Positions 1 through 7,497 of a DNA stretch of 64,000 nt are shown here, piece after piece. The notes below the pieces were generated by a model. It was not told the origin of the DNA. It did no database searches and was given only the letters and a program-made list of their open reading frames with translations. Each line of letters starts with the position of its first letter. The stretch's first letter is position 1. The translations under genes were made by a program, and so were the position numbers. The DNA comes from Candidatus Nitrospira allomarina (GTDB lineage Bacteria > Nitrospirota > Nitrospiria > Nitrospirales > UBA8639). The DNA lies in the NCBI RefSeq assembly GCF_032050975.1, contig NZ_CP116967.1, forward strand, positions 3,097,001 to 3,161,000, given 5' to 3'.

Positions 1-1455
1 AATATTCAAACGAATGCCGTCCTCAATGCCTTGGGCACACATTTTGTGGTAAATGGCGAAAAACTCTGGTGCACGAATGGCTCCCTCGCCAGCCTGATAA
101 CACTGGTGGCCCGCGTGCCGGCAAAACGGATATTCTTGGACGGAAAGACCAAATGGGTCCCCGTGCCCGAAGGAATAGGGGCAGAGGCTTCCATCCACAC
201 GGCGTTCATCCTGGACATGGCCAGCCCAGGCGTGAAGATTCAACAGCGATGTCAATTTGAAGGGTGCCGGGGCATTGAAAACGCCCACATGACATTCACC
301 GACGTGCAAATTCCAGTGGAGAATCTCATTGGAGAAATCGGGAAAGGCCTGAAATACGCGTTGACCATCCTGAACGTCGGGCGGGCCATTAGCATTCCCG
401 CGTTGTGTTTGGGGATGGCCAAGCAGGCCTGGCAACCCACGTTGGATCGGGCAAATTCACGCGTCACCTTTCAGCAGCCGCTCAGCCGGCGGCAAACCCA
501 AATGAGGCGCGTAGGACAGATGGCTGCGGATCTTTTTGCCATGGAGGCCCTGTCCTGGCTGGTGTGGCGTATGGCCGATCAACATGCGTATGACATTCGT
601 ATTGAAGCCGCCATTGCCAAAATCGCGTGTTCGGAAAAGGCGATTAATTTTCTCAAAGGTGCGCAAACAATCTTTGGAGGGATGGGATACGAAAAGGCTG
701 ATTCCAAGCGGGTTCGGGGAGAGCCGGCCTTCGGGATTGAACAATTGGTTCGGGATATCGAAATGTACCGTATCGGGGAGGGAGCCACGGATATTCTGCG
801 ACCCTTTGTGGCCCGTGAAGCCCTGAACCCGCATTTGGAGCAAGCCAGGAATTATCTGGACGCAAAAGGCAAAGCCCTTGAACGTATCCGGGAAGGGGTG
901 CATGTCGCCCAATGGTATCTACCCCGATACCTTGATCTGTGGAAACGGAAGCCACTTCCTTCCCGTCTGGAAATCGGTCATCCCAAAATTCGCAAGCACT
1001 TCACATATGTCGAACGGGCAAGCCGCCGTCTGGCCAGAGCCATCTTCTACATTCTGGCGATTCACCAGGAAGGGATTCGTGATGATCAGGGCAGGCAAAA
1101 TAGGATTGAGTCAGTCGGGGAAGATTTGTTGATTATGGCGACCACGGCGTTATGGGCTGAACGGCAGTATAGCCGGGAAGGTGATCCCCGGGTCTGGGAC
1201 TTGTCGGATGAAATATTTCATGCCGCTCGTGAGCGGATTGACCGGATGATTCCGGAAATTATTCATAATGATGATCCCGTCGCCGCAAAGGTCGGAAAGC
1301 GGGCGTTCCTGGGGCAATACCCGTTCCTAAATCACGGCATCATTCAACGGGGACTCACCGATTACCTGTCTCCAGTGCCGGCATCAGTTCGGCCAGAGAA
1401 AGATGCCTATAAGAAGCAACACTCAGAGAAAACCGTTCTCACTCCCCATGCCTGA
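1..1455 (+). CDS. Acyl-CoA dehydrogenase, 5' end outside window
   Basis: FAD-dependent acyl-CoA dehydrogenase that would make a 2,3-enoyl-CoA. The reading frame is open from base 1, so the N-terminus is missing; 484 codons are visible. A GEKLWCTNG-type segment of the middle beta domain is near the start, followed by the C-terminal helical domain with GGMGYEKADSKRVRGEP and then RIGEGATDILR, where the Glu before GATDI matches the catalytic base of the VLCAD/ACAD9 type. A C-terminal extension of about 200 residues after that motif also resembles the VLCAD/ACAD9 group rather than short-chain enzymes. No electron-transfer flavoprotein gene is adjacent. It could supply the oxidation step missing from the catabolic operon downstream, but it lies on the other strand and that link is inference. 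Confidence 0.9.
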   Translation, partial: NIQTNAVLNALGTHFVVNGEKLWCTNGSLASLITLVARVPAKRIFLDGKTKWVPVPEGIGAEASIHTAFILDMASPGVKIQQRCQFEGCRGIENAHMTFTDVQIPVENLIGEIGKGLKYALTILNVGRAISIPALCLGMAKQAWQPTLDRANSRVTFQQPLSRRQTQMRRVGQMAADLFAMEALSWLVWRMADQHAYDIRIEAAIAKIACSEKAINFLKGAQTIFGGMGYEKADSKRVRGEPAFGIEQLVRDIEMYRIGEGATDILRPFVAREALNPHLEQARNYLDAKGKALERIREGVHVAQWYLPRYLDLWKRKPLPSRLEIGHPKIRKHFTYVERASRRLARAIFYILAIHQEGIRDDQGRQNRIESVGEDLLIMATTALWAERQYSREGDPRVWDLSDEIFHAARERIDRMIPEIIHNDDPVAAKVGKRAFLGQYPFLNHGIIQRGLTDYLSPVPASVRPEKDAYKKQHSEKTVLTPHA

Positions 1456-1631
1456 TCGCCTGATAGGTGACCTGCGGCCACGAGCGCTTCGTAATCACGG
1501 TGGGAATGGACTGATCGGGTTCCTTCCTGATGTTTCTTTAAGTAGATCTTAAAGGATTGCTTCCGGTCCCAACGAACCCCAAAAGCATCATGCCATTCAC
1601 AACAGAGATGGAGATTCTTTCTTTCTCCCTG

Positions 1632-1850
1632 GTCCGACGTCTGCCGTTCGGCCCCATGGGAGGATGCGCTTTTTCTTGGCGGGCCGTGTCTGAGCCTGGC
1701 GAGTTAGCCCGCCCTCTGCCCTGCATCTGCCCAATTTGATGAGGCCGAATGGGGCGTCAATGGTTTTGGGCCCTTTTGCCTCCACAACAAAGGAGCCGCC
1801 CTTCGGGACGCACCAAACAATACCTCGCTGCCGGGGCGAAAGCCGGCAAC
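1632..1850 (+). repeat. Dispersed structured repeat, copy A
   Basis: One of four copies of a roughly 190-220 bp element. It begins GTCCGACGTCTGCCG, contains the pair GGCGGGCC ... GCCCGCC, the shared GGGGCGTCAATGGTTTTGGG block, and ends with a hairpin of GCCGG and CCGGC arms around GGCGAAAG. Copies A and B carry an extra segment (GCCCTTCGGGAC and flanks) that C and D lack. The copy is in the same orientation as B and opposite to C and D. No transposase or terminal duplication is seen. Confidence 0.85.
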
Positions 1851-2092
1851 ACAGCACATCACGTGAACACGAGAGTTGGATACACACATGCGATGCATTC
1901 CCCTGCCAGCGGTTTTTTTCTGCCCCTAGATGGATTTCCGATCCACATCGTCAAGCTATAAGGTCAGAACCATAAATTGTGAATAATCTCTCATTTCCTT
2001 AATCATTCGCCAAAAATCCCAATCAAAAGTTTCTTGACATTTTTCCTGCCTTGTTCAAGAATCTTCCGACATTGAGACTGACTTCTTTTGTG

Positions 2093-2124
2093 CACTCATG
2101 GAATTCCTCGGGAATTCCTGAGTG
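2093..2124. promoter_or_regulatory. Near-perfect hairpin
   Basis: CACTCATGGAATTCC (2093-2107) pairs with GGAATTCCTGAGTG (2111-2124) apart from one bulged base, with a 3-base loop. No run of T follows, so it does not look like an intrinsic terminator. It lies 137 bases before the next gene. It could be an RNA leader structure or a dimeric protein site; function unknown. Confidence 0.5.
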
Positions 2125-2260
2125 GGTAAAAGTGCAGGAACAAAGTTATGAAAGAGCATCGATGATGGCATATGGCTCACAACCAGTGATGAAGTGTTTT
2201 TTTGATAGGAATACGCAGATCCGGGCTTGCGCGGATTTACCTAAACCTTATTAATTTTTT

Positions 2261-2779
2261 ATGCGAACTCGCTTACTAGTCATGAATGGCCTCAGAACCG
2301 TAGACCTTTATTGGGTCGAGCACCGGGGCTCCGACGTGTATTGCGGAATAACCAGAGGCCAGGGAAAGCGATCGTACCATGAGTCTGGTCAAATACATGA
2401 TACATTTTCAGGATCGAGAGCAAATGAAGTGCGGCACGTACCATTGAGGGATCTGAAAGGTCAGTTTCACCTGGTTTCTGTGAATATAGGTGATGCAGCA
2501 AAATATGTAGAGTGGGCTAAGGACGCATTCGAATATTCTGGTCGTTCGAGTGATGCCGTGTTGCTGATCGACGCGCGATCTATACCTGCCAATACACAAA
2601 CCAATATAGCCGTGGGCCTTGTGGAACCCAGGAACGGTGAAGCTTTGGCATGGCTATTTTCTCTTTCAGGGGACCTTGGTGGATTATCTTTTTCCACAAC
2701 TCAAGGAATGATCATTTCGTCTGTTCAGCCTTGGGTCTATGCCATCGTGTCATGGTCACAAGAGAAGAAAGAACATTAA
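2261..2779 (+). CDS. Hypothetical protein, 172 aa
   Basis: I do not recognise this protein. It has mixed composition without a signal peptide or membrane segment. Two ATG starts are possible, at 2261 and 2282; neither has a clear Shine-Dalgarno site, so the start is uncertain. It sits on the same strand as the PD-(D/E)XK-like and HNH genes that follow, in the patch between repeat copies A and B, and may belong to the same accessory module. The 80-base gap to the next gene allows co-transcription. That it is a real gene is likely from its length and lack of a better frame, but not certain. Confidence 0.5.
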   Translation: MRTRLLVMNGLRTVDLYWVEHRGSDVYCGITRGQGKRSYHESGQIHDTFSGSRANEVRHVPLRDLKGQFHLVSVNIGDAAKYVEWAKDAFEYSGRSSDAVLLIDARSIPANTQTNIAVGLVEPRNGEALAWLFSLSGDLGGLSFSTTQGMIISSVQPWVYAIVSWSQEKKEH

Positions 2780-2861
2780 CAATGCCACGCAGGCGACCTG
2801 CGAGTTTGCCGCGCTTAATGGTTGGCGTTGTGCTGACAAGTTTGCATAATAGGGACTGCTG

Positions 2862-3731
2862 ATGACGTATTACGCAAAATTCGAGACCGTCTTGCTCAAG
2901 GGGCATGACGAACTCAACGAGCGGTGGGTGCAGGATCGCATCGCTGAAGATCCGGTGATTCTTGGTCTCGGCGATGTCGTGTTGAAGGACAAGGAGCGCA
3001 TCCAACCGCGAGCTGGTCGACTTGATCTCTTGTTGCAGGACGCGGAAGCAAATCACCGCTACGAAGTCGAGGTCCAACTGGGCGGCACGGACGAAAGCCA
3101 CATCATTCGGACCATCGAGTATTGGGACATCGAGCGGAAACGCTACCCACAATACGAACATACCGCGGTGATTGTAGCCGAAATTATAACAGCTCGATTC
3201 CTGAACGTGATTAGCTTGTTCAACGGAATGATCCCGCTTGTGGCAATTCAGATGAATGCACTGAAATTCAACGACAAAATTGGGCTTGTTTTCACCAAGG
3301 TTCTCGACCAAATGACACTTGGCCTTGTCGATGAAGACGAAGAAGTGCAAGAGGCAACGGATCGTGCTTACTGGATCAAGCGTGGTTCGCAGAAAACGGT
3401 GGGGATGTGCGAAGAATTGCTTGAAATTGTCAAGACGCTCGATCCTGCGCTCGAATTGAAATACAACAAGTTCTACATCGGTTTGGCAAAGAACGGGCAA
3501 CCTTGCAACTTTGTTGTTTTTCGCCCCAAGAAAAGTTTTTTGCGGCTTGAGCCCCGCCTGGCGAAATCGGACCTGACGCAAGAACAACTTGAGACTGCTG
3601 GACTTGATGTCATGGATTACGATGATCGGTGGGGCCGTTATCGTATTCGCTTAACTCCCAGCGACCTGAAGAAACAAATCGAGGTGCTGACCCAGGTCTT
3701 AACGCAAGCCTTCAACGGCTCAAACCCCTGA
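2862..3731 (+). CDS. PD-(D/E)XK nuclease-like protein with C-terminal DUF5655-like region
   Basis: 289 residues. The N-terminal half has a PD-(D/E)XK-like core: GRLDLLLQD near residues 51-59 supplies the Asp and RYEVEVQ near 66-72 the E-x-E/Q strand; the usual lysine is not obvious, so activity is uncertain. The C-terminal third, with LVFRPKKSFLRLEPRL-like content and RYRIRLTPSDL, resembles the DUF5655 type of domain found in predicted nuclease-associated proteins. The gene is followed 105 bases later by an HNH nuclease on the same strand. A role in DNA processing or defence is inferred from fold and neighbour only. ATG start chosen; the upstream site is weak. Confidence 0.6.
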   Translation: MTYYAKFETVLLKGHDELNERWVQDRIAEDPVILGLGDVVLKDKERIQPRAGRLDLLLQDAEANHRYEVEVQLGGTDESHIIRTIEYWDIERKRYPQYEHTAVIVAEIITARFLNVISLFNGMIPLVAIQMNALKFNDKIGLVFTKVLDQMTLGLVDEDEEVQEATDRAYWIKRGSQKTVGMCEELLEIVKTLDPALELKYNKFYIGLAKNGQPCNFVVFRPKKSFLRLEPRLAKSDLTQEQLETAGLDVMDYDDRWGRYRIRLTPSDLKKQIEVLTQVLTQAFNGSNP

Positions 3732-3836
3732 AGTCACCAGAACGAGTCCATGCACTGAAGCCGTCGATTTATTCGGTTTCAAATGAAGAGTCCCTTAGCT
3801 GCACCCCAAGGGATCCCCGCGGAGGAGCGAATTGAC

Positions 3837-4070
3837 GTGAACAGATGGAACATCCCTGATTGGCTCGAGCGAGAGGTTATTAAACGAGACCGCTATTGTG
3901 TCTATTGCGGAGTTGAGTTCATAACTACGAACGTATCAAGGCGATTCAGGTCATCTTGGGAGCACATCATCAATAATGCGCGGATACTCACTCGAGGAAA
4001 CATTGCCAGGTGCTGCATCTCATGCAATGCGAGCAAGGGCACCAAGGAGCTAGCCGATTGGCTTGAATGA
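3837..4070 (+). CDS. Small HNH endonuclease
   Basis: About 77 residues. CVYCG supplies the first zinc pair, WEHIINNA the catalytic His and Asn region, and NIARCCISCNASKG the second pair and final HNH segment, followed by ELADWL. This is the compact HNH layout (C-x2-C, H, N, C-x2-C) of restriction-type and homing-type nucleases. I chose GTG 3837 because GGAGGA (3821-3826) sits 10 bases before it; an ATG at 3783 in the same frame would add 18 residues without a ribosome site. It follows the PD-(D/E)XK-like gene, and the two may form a nuclease module. Confidence 0.8.
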   Translation: MNRWNIPDWLEREVIKRDRYCVYCGVEFITTNVSRRFRSSWEHIINNARILTRGNIARCCISCNASKGTKELADWLE

Positions 4071-4657
4071 AAGTACTGTAGTACCCGTGGGAATACGGCG
4101 GAATCCGTCGCAGAAGTGGTGAATGCAGCTCTTGCATGTCGCGCGAGGGGTAAACAAACAGGGACCTAAATTCTTTCCAGCCGACGTCTTAGGTCGTGCG
4201 GCCTTCGAATACAGCTTGACTCAAACATTTTGTTGCATCCATCCGAATCGAACCACCTACTCTTCAACACATTCCCAAGATAACGTGACCCTGCCTGTCC
4301 GCCTAGGTATTTATAGTGTTTCCAAATAATTCCCCAAGGATCACCGTCATGGAATTCCCTGTCGTTTCTATTTTTCCCATTGTCCGACGCCTGCCGTTCG
4401 GCCCCATGGGAGGATGCGCTTTTTCTTGGCGGGCCTTGTCTGAGCCTGGCGAGTTGGCCCGTCCTCTTCCCTGCATCCGCCCAATCCAATGAGGCCGAAA
4501 GGGGCGTCAATGGTTTGGGTCCTTTTGCCTCCACAACAAAGGAGGCGCCCTTCGGGACGCACCAGGCAATACCTCACTCCTGGGCCGAAACCCGGCACTT
4601 TAGTTTTTTCGTTCCTAAAAAAATAGGAAGTTTATTAAAATGACTACATACGCTGGA
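4071..4657. other. Intergenic region with repeat copy B
   Basis: No gene seen. It contains repeat copy B (4382-4597). Next to the convergent 3' end of the dioxygenase gene, TTCCTA and TAGGAA arms around a run of A on the plus strand (T on the minus strand) form a weak terminator-like structure at about 4612-4629. Confidence 0.5.
4382..4597 (+). repeat. Dispersed structured repeat, copy B
   Basis: Same orientation and same long variant as copy A, including the GCGCCCTTCGGGACGC hairpin and the GGCGGGCC ... GGCCCG pair. Identity to A is high over the first 170 bases by eye. It stands between the HNH gene and the 3' end of the indoleamine-dioxygenase gene. Confidence 0.85.
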
Positions 4658-5860
4658 TCACTGAATGATTGTCTTCGTTTCTTCCAGGTGTTTCTTCAGG
4701 TATTCCATAAACGGGGTGCCGCCGGTTCCTACCGAGGTTGGATTAGTGGATTGTTTCTCGCTTTGCTGATGAATATAGCTTGCGGCATAGTCCAGATGTG
4801 TGGCCCGGAATCGTGCCAGAAGTTGTACGCATTCGTGATAGGCCTGCCATAAATCTGGTTTGCTGGATTTGTGGTTCATAATATATCCGGACAGCAGCGG
4901 CCGGCCGGCATGGTCCTGCTGATGTTCCAACTTCTCAAGAAACGCGCGGTGGGCAGGTGGCATGTAGTGACGCATTTCGGTGAGAAACACGGTTAAGGGA
5001 TCTTCCGCGTGCCTGATGCCCAGTGCGGCATCCAGCGCAGGAATAATCGAGCTTTGTGCCCCGGTTTCTCCTCGAAAATATTGTGGAGCTTCTTGGAACT
5101 CCTTCACTCCTTCATACACGAGCCCATTGGGAAGGGTCGGATTATTTTTCCAGCCGTGAATAAACGGCCTCACGCGGTGATAATAGATATAGGGATCACA
5201 CCGCTCGGGCATGCGATCCAGCGTTCCGCACATGCCTTCCATCATTGAAGCCAAAGTCATGAGTTCCTTGGTCACTTCATCTGCATGATCCTGTTCCGCT
5301 GCTTCCTGCGCGCGTAGAATGGCGGCCATGGCCGGGCCCGCTTTTGCCTCAATGTCGACGTGGACGGCCACGAACCACTCTTCATCCAATCCTCCAAGAA
5401 AGTTTTGCAACAGGACAATATTATCGAGTTGGATCGCGTGGTCCGGGTCGAGACGACGCCAGTTGTCCAACGCATAGGAGGCATACGACAAAACCGGAGG
5501 CCGGCCTAACCGACGTGACACTTCACACCAGGGCACGGCCAGGTTGGCCGGGAGATGGTCGAGGGGGTGATCCGGATTTTCCCAAATGTAGCCATGCGCC
5601 GCAAAGGAAAGAATGCGATTGGCGTATCGGTAGGTTTCGACGGTCCATTCGTCTTTCTTGCCGGGGATAAGGTTTTGCATTCTGTTGATGGTGTTCCGGA
5701 GTTGGCGGGCCGCCAGCAACTTGGGCAGTTGCTGCCCGAGCCATTCCAGATCAGGGCAGAGTGAGCAGGAAGAAAGAGGATCCGGGACGGGCAAAAATCC
5801 GCGCTGTTCGGACATTTCAAAATGTGATAACGAACGATATTGAAGCGATGGAGGTTGCAT
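4658..5860 (-). CDS. Indoleamine 2,3-dioxygenase family protein
   Basis: 400-residue heme dioxygenase of the IDO type, expected to open the indole ring of tryptophan (or a related indole) to N-formylkynurenine. Visible family marks: YFRGETGAQSS at 261-271 (Arg263 in the substrate-binding segment), MRHYMPPAHRAFL near 296-308, His355 in RATHLDYAASYI as the likely proximal heme ligand, and GTGGTPFM at 378-385, the C-terminal loop seen in animal IDO as GTGGTDLM. The length matches animal IDO. It is a single gene between inverted repeat copies B and C. No kynureninase or kynurenine formamidase is in the window. The ATG start lacks a strong ribosome site. Confidence 0.87.
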   Translation of the reverse strand: MQPPSLQYRSLSHFEMSEQRGFLPVPDPLSSCSLCPDLEWLGQQLPKLLAARQLRNTINRMQNLIPGKKDEWTVETYRYANRILSFAAHGYIWENPDHPLDHLPANLAVPWCEVSRRLGRPPVLSYASYALDNWRRLDPDHAIQLDNIVLLQNFLGGLDEEWFVAVHVDIEAKAGPAMAAILRAQEAAEQDHADEVTKELMTLASMMEGMCGTLDRMPERCDPYIYYHRVRPFIHGWKNNPTLPNGLVYEGVKEFQEAPQYFRGETGAQSSIIPALDAALGIRHAEDPLTVFLTEMRHYMPPAHRAFLEKLEHQQDHAGRPLLSGYIMNHKSSKPDLWQAYHECVQLLARFRATHLDYAASYIHQQSEKQSTNPTSVGTGGTPFMEYLKKHLEETKTIIQ

Positions 5861-5880
5861 GAGACTTAATTGTTAAGTCG

Positions 5881-6070
5881 CCGAGTTTCGGCCCGGCAGC
5901 CGAGGTCCTTTTGTTTTGGCAAAAGGACCCAAAACCATTGACGCCCCACCTGGCTCATCAGATCGGACGGACGCGACGACTAGGAGGGCGGGCCAACTCG
6001 CTGGGCTCAGACAAGGCCCGCCGATTGATTCCAGCGTCCGCCCAGAGGCCAGGTAGCAGGCGTCCTACCT
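5881..6070 (-). repeat. Dispersed structured repeat, copy C
   Basis: Inverted relative to A and B. It starts with the GCC-rich hairpin (GAGTTTCGGCCCGGC), then TCCTTTTG ... CAAAAGGA as a compact second hairpin, the AAAACCATTGACGCCCC block, and GGCGGGCC ... GGCCCGCC. It is the short variant without the extra segment of A and B. It lies in the 387-base gap between the dioxygenase gene and the MeaB-type gene; the rest of that gap holds nothing I can identify. Confidence 0.82.
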
Positions 6071-6247
6071 CTAAAGGAACCAGGAGCGGGGTAGCCAATA
6101 GAGCAGTCAACCAGGTCATTCCTCTCTCCTGTCTTTCGCCTACCCAAAGAGTTTGAACCTAACGAACGCGTAACCCATTCTCCTACCCACAGAAAAACCA
6201 GAAGAACCCTTTTTAATTTAGATCCCCGCAGCAGGGAATACGCACAT

Positions 6248-7024
6248 TCAACCGGAAACGGGAGCCTCAACTTCAAGGGACTGTTGGTGGCGGGTGATGG
6301 CCTCCACCAACGATGGGATGCCTTCTCCGGTCGTGGCCGTCACCAGCAGCACCTGTGGCACCCATTCCCGCAACGACTGAAGGGTTTCGTGAGCACCCTG
6401 ATGATCCGCCTTGTTAACGACGACGATATGGGCAATCTCAAAAATCCCGGCCTTCATAGCCTGCACGTCATCGCCAAGACCGGGAGCGACGACGTCTACC
6501 ACTGTTTGGGCTATCTGGGCAATTTCACCTTCTTCTTGTCCCATCCCGATGGTTTCAATCAGCACGACATCATACCCGGCGGCGTCGAGCACATGAATGG
6601 CGTCCTGTGTCGCCAGGGCCAGGCCACCCCGGTGTCCTCTCGTGCCCATGCTCCGGATGTAGACACGCTCATCCAACGATTGGTGCTGCATGCGAATTCG
6701 ATCTCCCAGAATGGCGCCGCCGGTTAATGAGCTGCTGATATCCACGGCCAGCACGCCGACCTTTTTCCCTTGTGCCCGGTACGCCGTAATCAATTGGTCG
6801 ATCACGGTACTTTTTCCCGCGCCGGGGTATCCGGTGACCCCGATGGTGCTTGCATGGCCGGGGAAAGGCTCTAGCCCCTCCAGGACCGCTGTTCTTTCCG
6901 GCCCATTCATTTCCAGTAACGTGATGGCGCGGGATATTGCCCGGATGTTTCCCGTTCGGACTTCCTTGAGTAAGGAAGGAATCGTGGGAAATTCATGTAC
7001 GGTCAAGGGGTTCGAACCAGACAT
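6248..7024 (-). CDS. meaB: MeaB/ArgK-type GTPase, mutase chaperone
   Basis: G3E-type P-loop GTPase that protects and reloads B12-dependent acyl-CoA mutases. Walker A GVTGYPGAGKST is at 62-73, the MeaB switch segment ETIGMGQEE at 157-165 and the guanine-specificity motif NKAD at 204-207. At 258 residues it is shorter than typical MeaB (about 310-330): the C-terminal dimerisation arm appears absent. It overlaps the preceding DUF35 gene by 32 bases and is the last gene of the large minus-strand operon, which also holds both mutase subunits, so its client is very probably that mutase. Confidence 0.92.
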   Translation of the reverse strand: MSGSNPLTVHEFPTIPSLLKEVRTGNIRAISRAITLLEMNGPERTAVLEGLEPFPGHASTIGVTGYPGAGKSTVIDQLITAYRAQGKKVGVLAVDISSSLTGGAILGDRIRMQHQSLDERVYIRSMGTRGHRGGLALATQDAIHVLDAAGYDVVLIETIGMGQEEGEIAQIAQTVVDVVAPGLGDDVQAMKAGIFEIAHIVVVNKADHQGAHETLQSLREWVPQVLLVTATTGEGIPSLVEAITRHQQSLEVEAPVSG

Positions 7025-7490
7025 CGGTCACCTTGTAAGTGGGGGTGTCGGAGAATTGTGGACGAATCGGGAGTCCAATGTGAATCTCTTCCGGTGGCAC
7101 GCCTTTGAGCCGGGAGAGAAAAAGCGTATTCACCTGATCAAATTCCACCAACACCAACAGAAAGGGGGTTTCTTTCAGAAAACTCTCCCCGCCGTAATAG
7201 CAGACCGTGAAGGTATGCACGCGTCCGGTTGGTGGAAGTGCTTCCCACGTCGTGGGCGCCCCGCATTCCATGCAATGTGCCCGTGGTGTCGCATACATAT
7301 ACTGGCACCCCGTACATCGCGATCCCAGCAAGCGGCCTTGACTCAAACCCACAAAGAAGGGGGAATCCTGGGCATAACTATGCCGGTAGTCGATTTCGTA
7401 GTGGTCCTGGATGATCAACGGGGCGCCTTCCGGTAGATTCGTCTCCTGGCGTTTCTCCATGGGTTTGCCGGTTGTTTCAGAGTGTTTCAT
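6993..7490 (-). CDS. DUF35 OB-fold protein with rubredoxin-like zinc ribbon
   Basis: 165 residues. An N-terminal helix leads to a zinc ribbon (CTGC ... CMEC) and then an OB-fold rich in beta strands (GRVHTFTVCYYGG, PFLLVLVEFDQVN). Such proteins form complexes with thiolase-superfamily enzymes, either channelling acyl-CoA in archaeal thiolase/HMG-CoA synthase or acting as the partner of Ltp2-type aldolases. The start chosen is ATG 7488-7490, seven bases after the thiolase-like gene; a longer frame to 7565 overlaps that gene. Its 5' neighbour is the cysteine-less thiolase-like protein, so the two are very likely a complex. Confidence 0.85.
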   Translation of the reverse strand: MKHSETTGKPMEKRQETNLPEGAPLIIQDHYEIDYRHSYAQDSPFFVGLSQGRLLGSRCTGCQYMYATPRAHCMECGAPTTWEALPPTGRVHTFTVCYYGGESFLKETPFLLVLVEFDQVNTLFLSRLKGVPPEEIHIGLPIRPQFSDTPTYKVTDVWFEPLDRT

Positions 7491-7497
7491 GGTGTGG

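Larger units (their letters stand above)
1456..2260. other. Intergenic region with repeat copy A and a hairpin
   Basis: About 800 bases without a convincing gene. It holds repeat copy A (1632-1850) and a strong hairpin (2093-2124), both listed separately. A TTGACA at 2034-2039 followed after 17 bases by AAGAAT is a weak promoter candidate reading rightward. Open frames inside the repeat are judged spurious because the same frames recur only where the repeat does. Confidence 0.6.

Noticed and set aside
1538-1975. Several 60-96 codon frames inside repeat copy A, and similar ones in B, C and D
   Set aside because: They follow the repeat, appear on both strands, have no ribosome sites, and the repeat differences do not preserve the reading frame.
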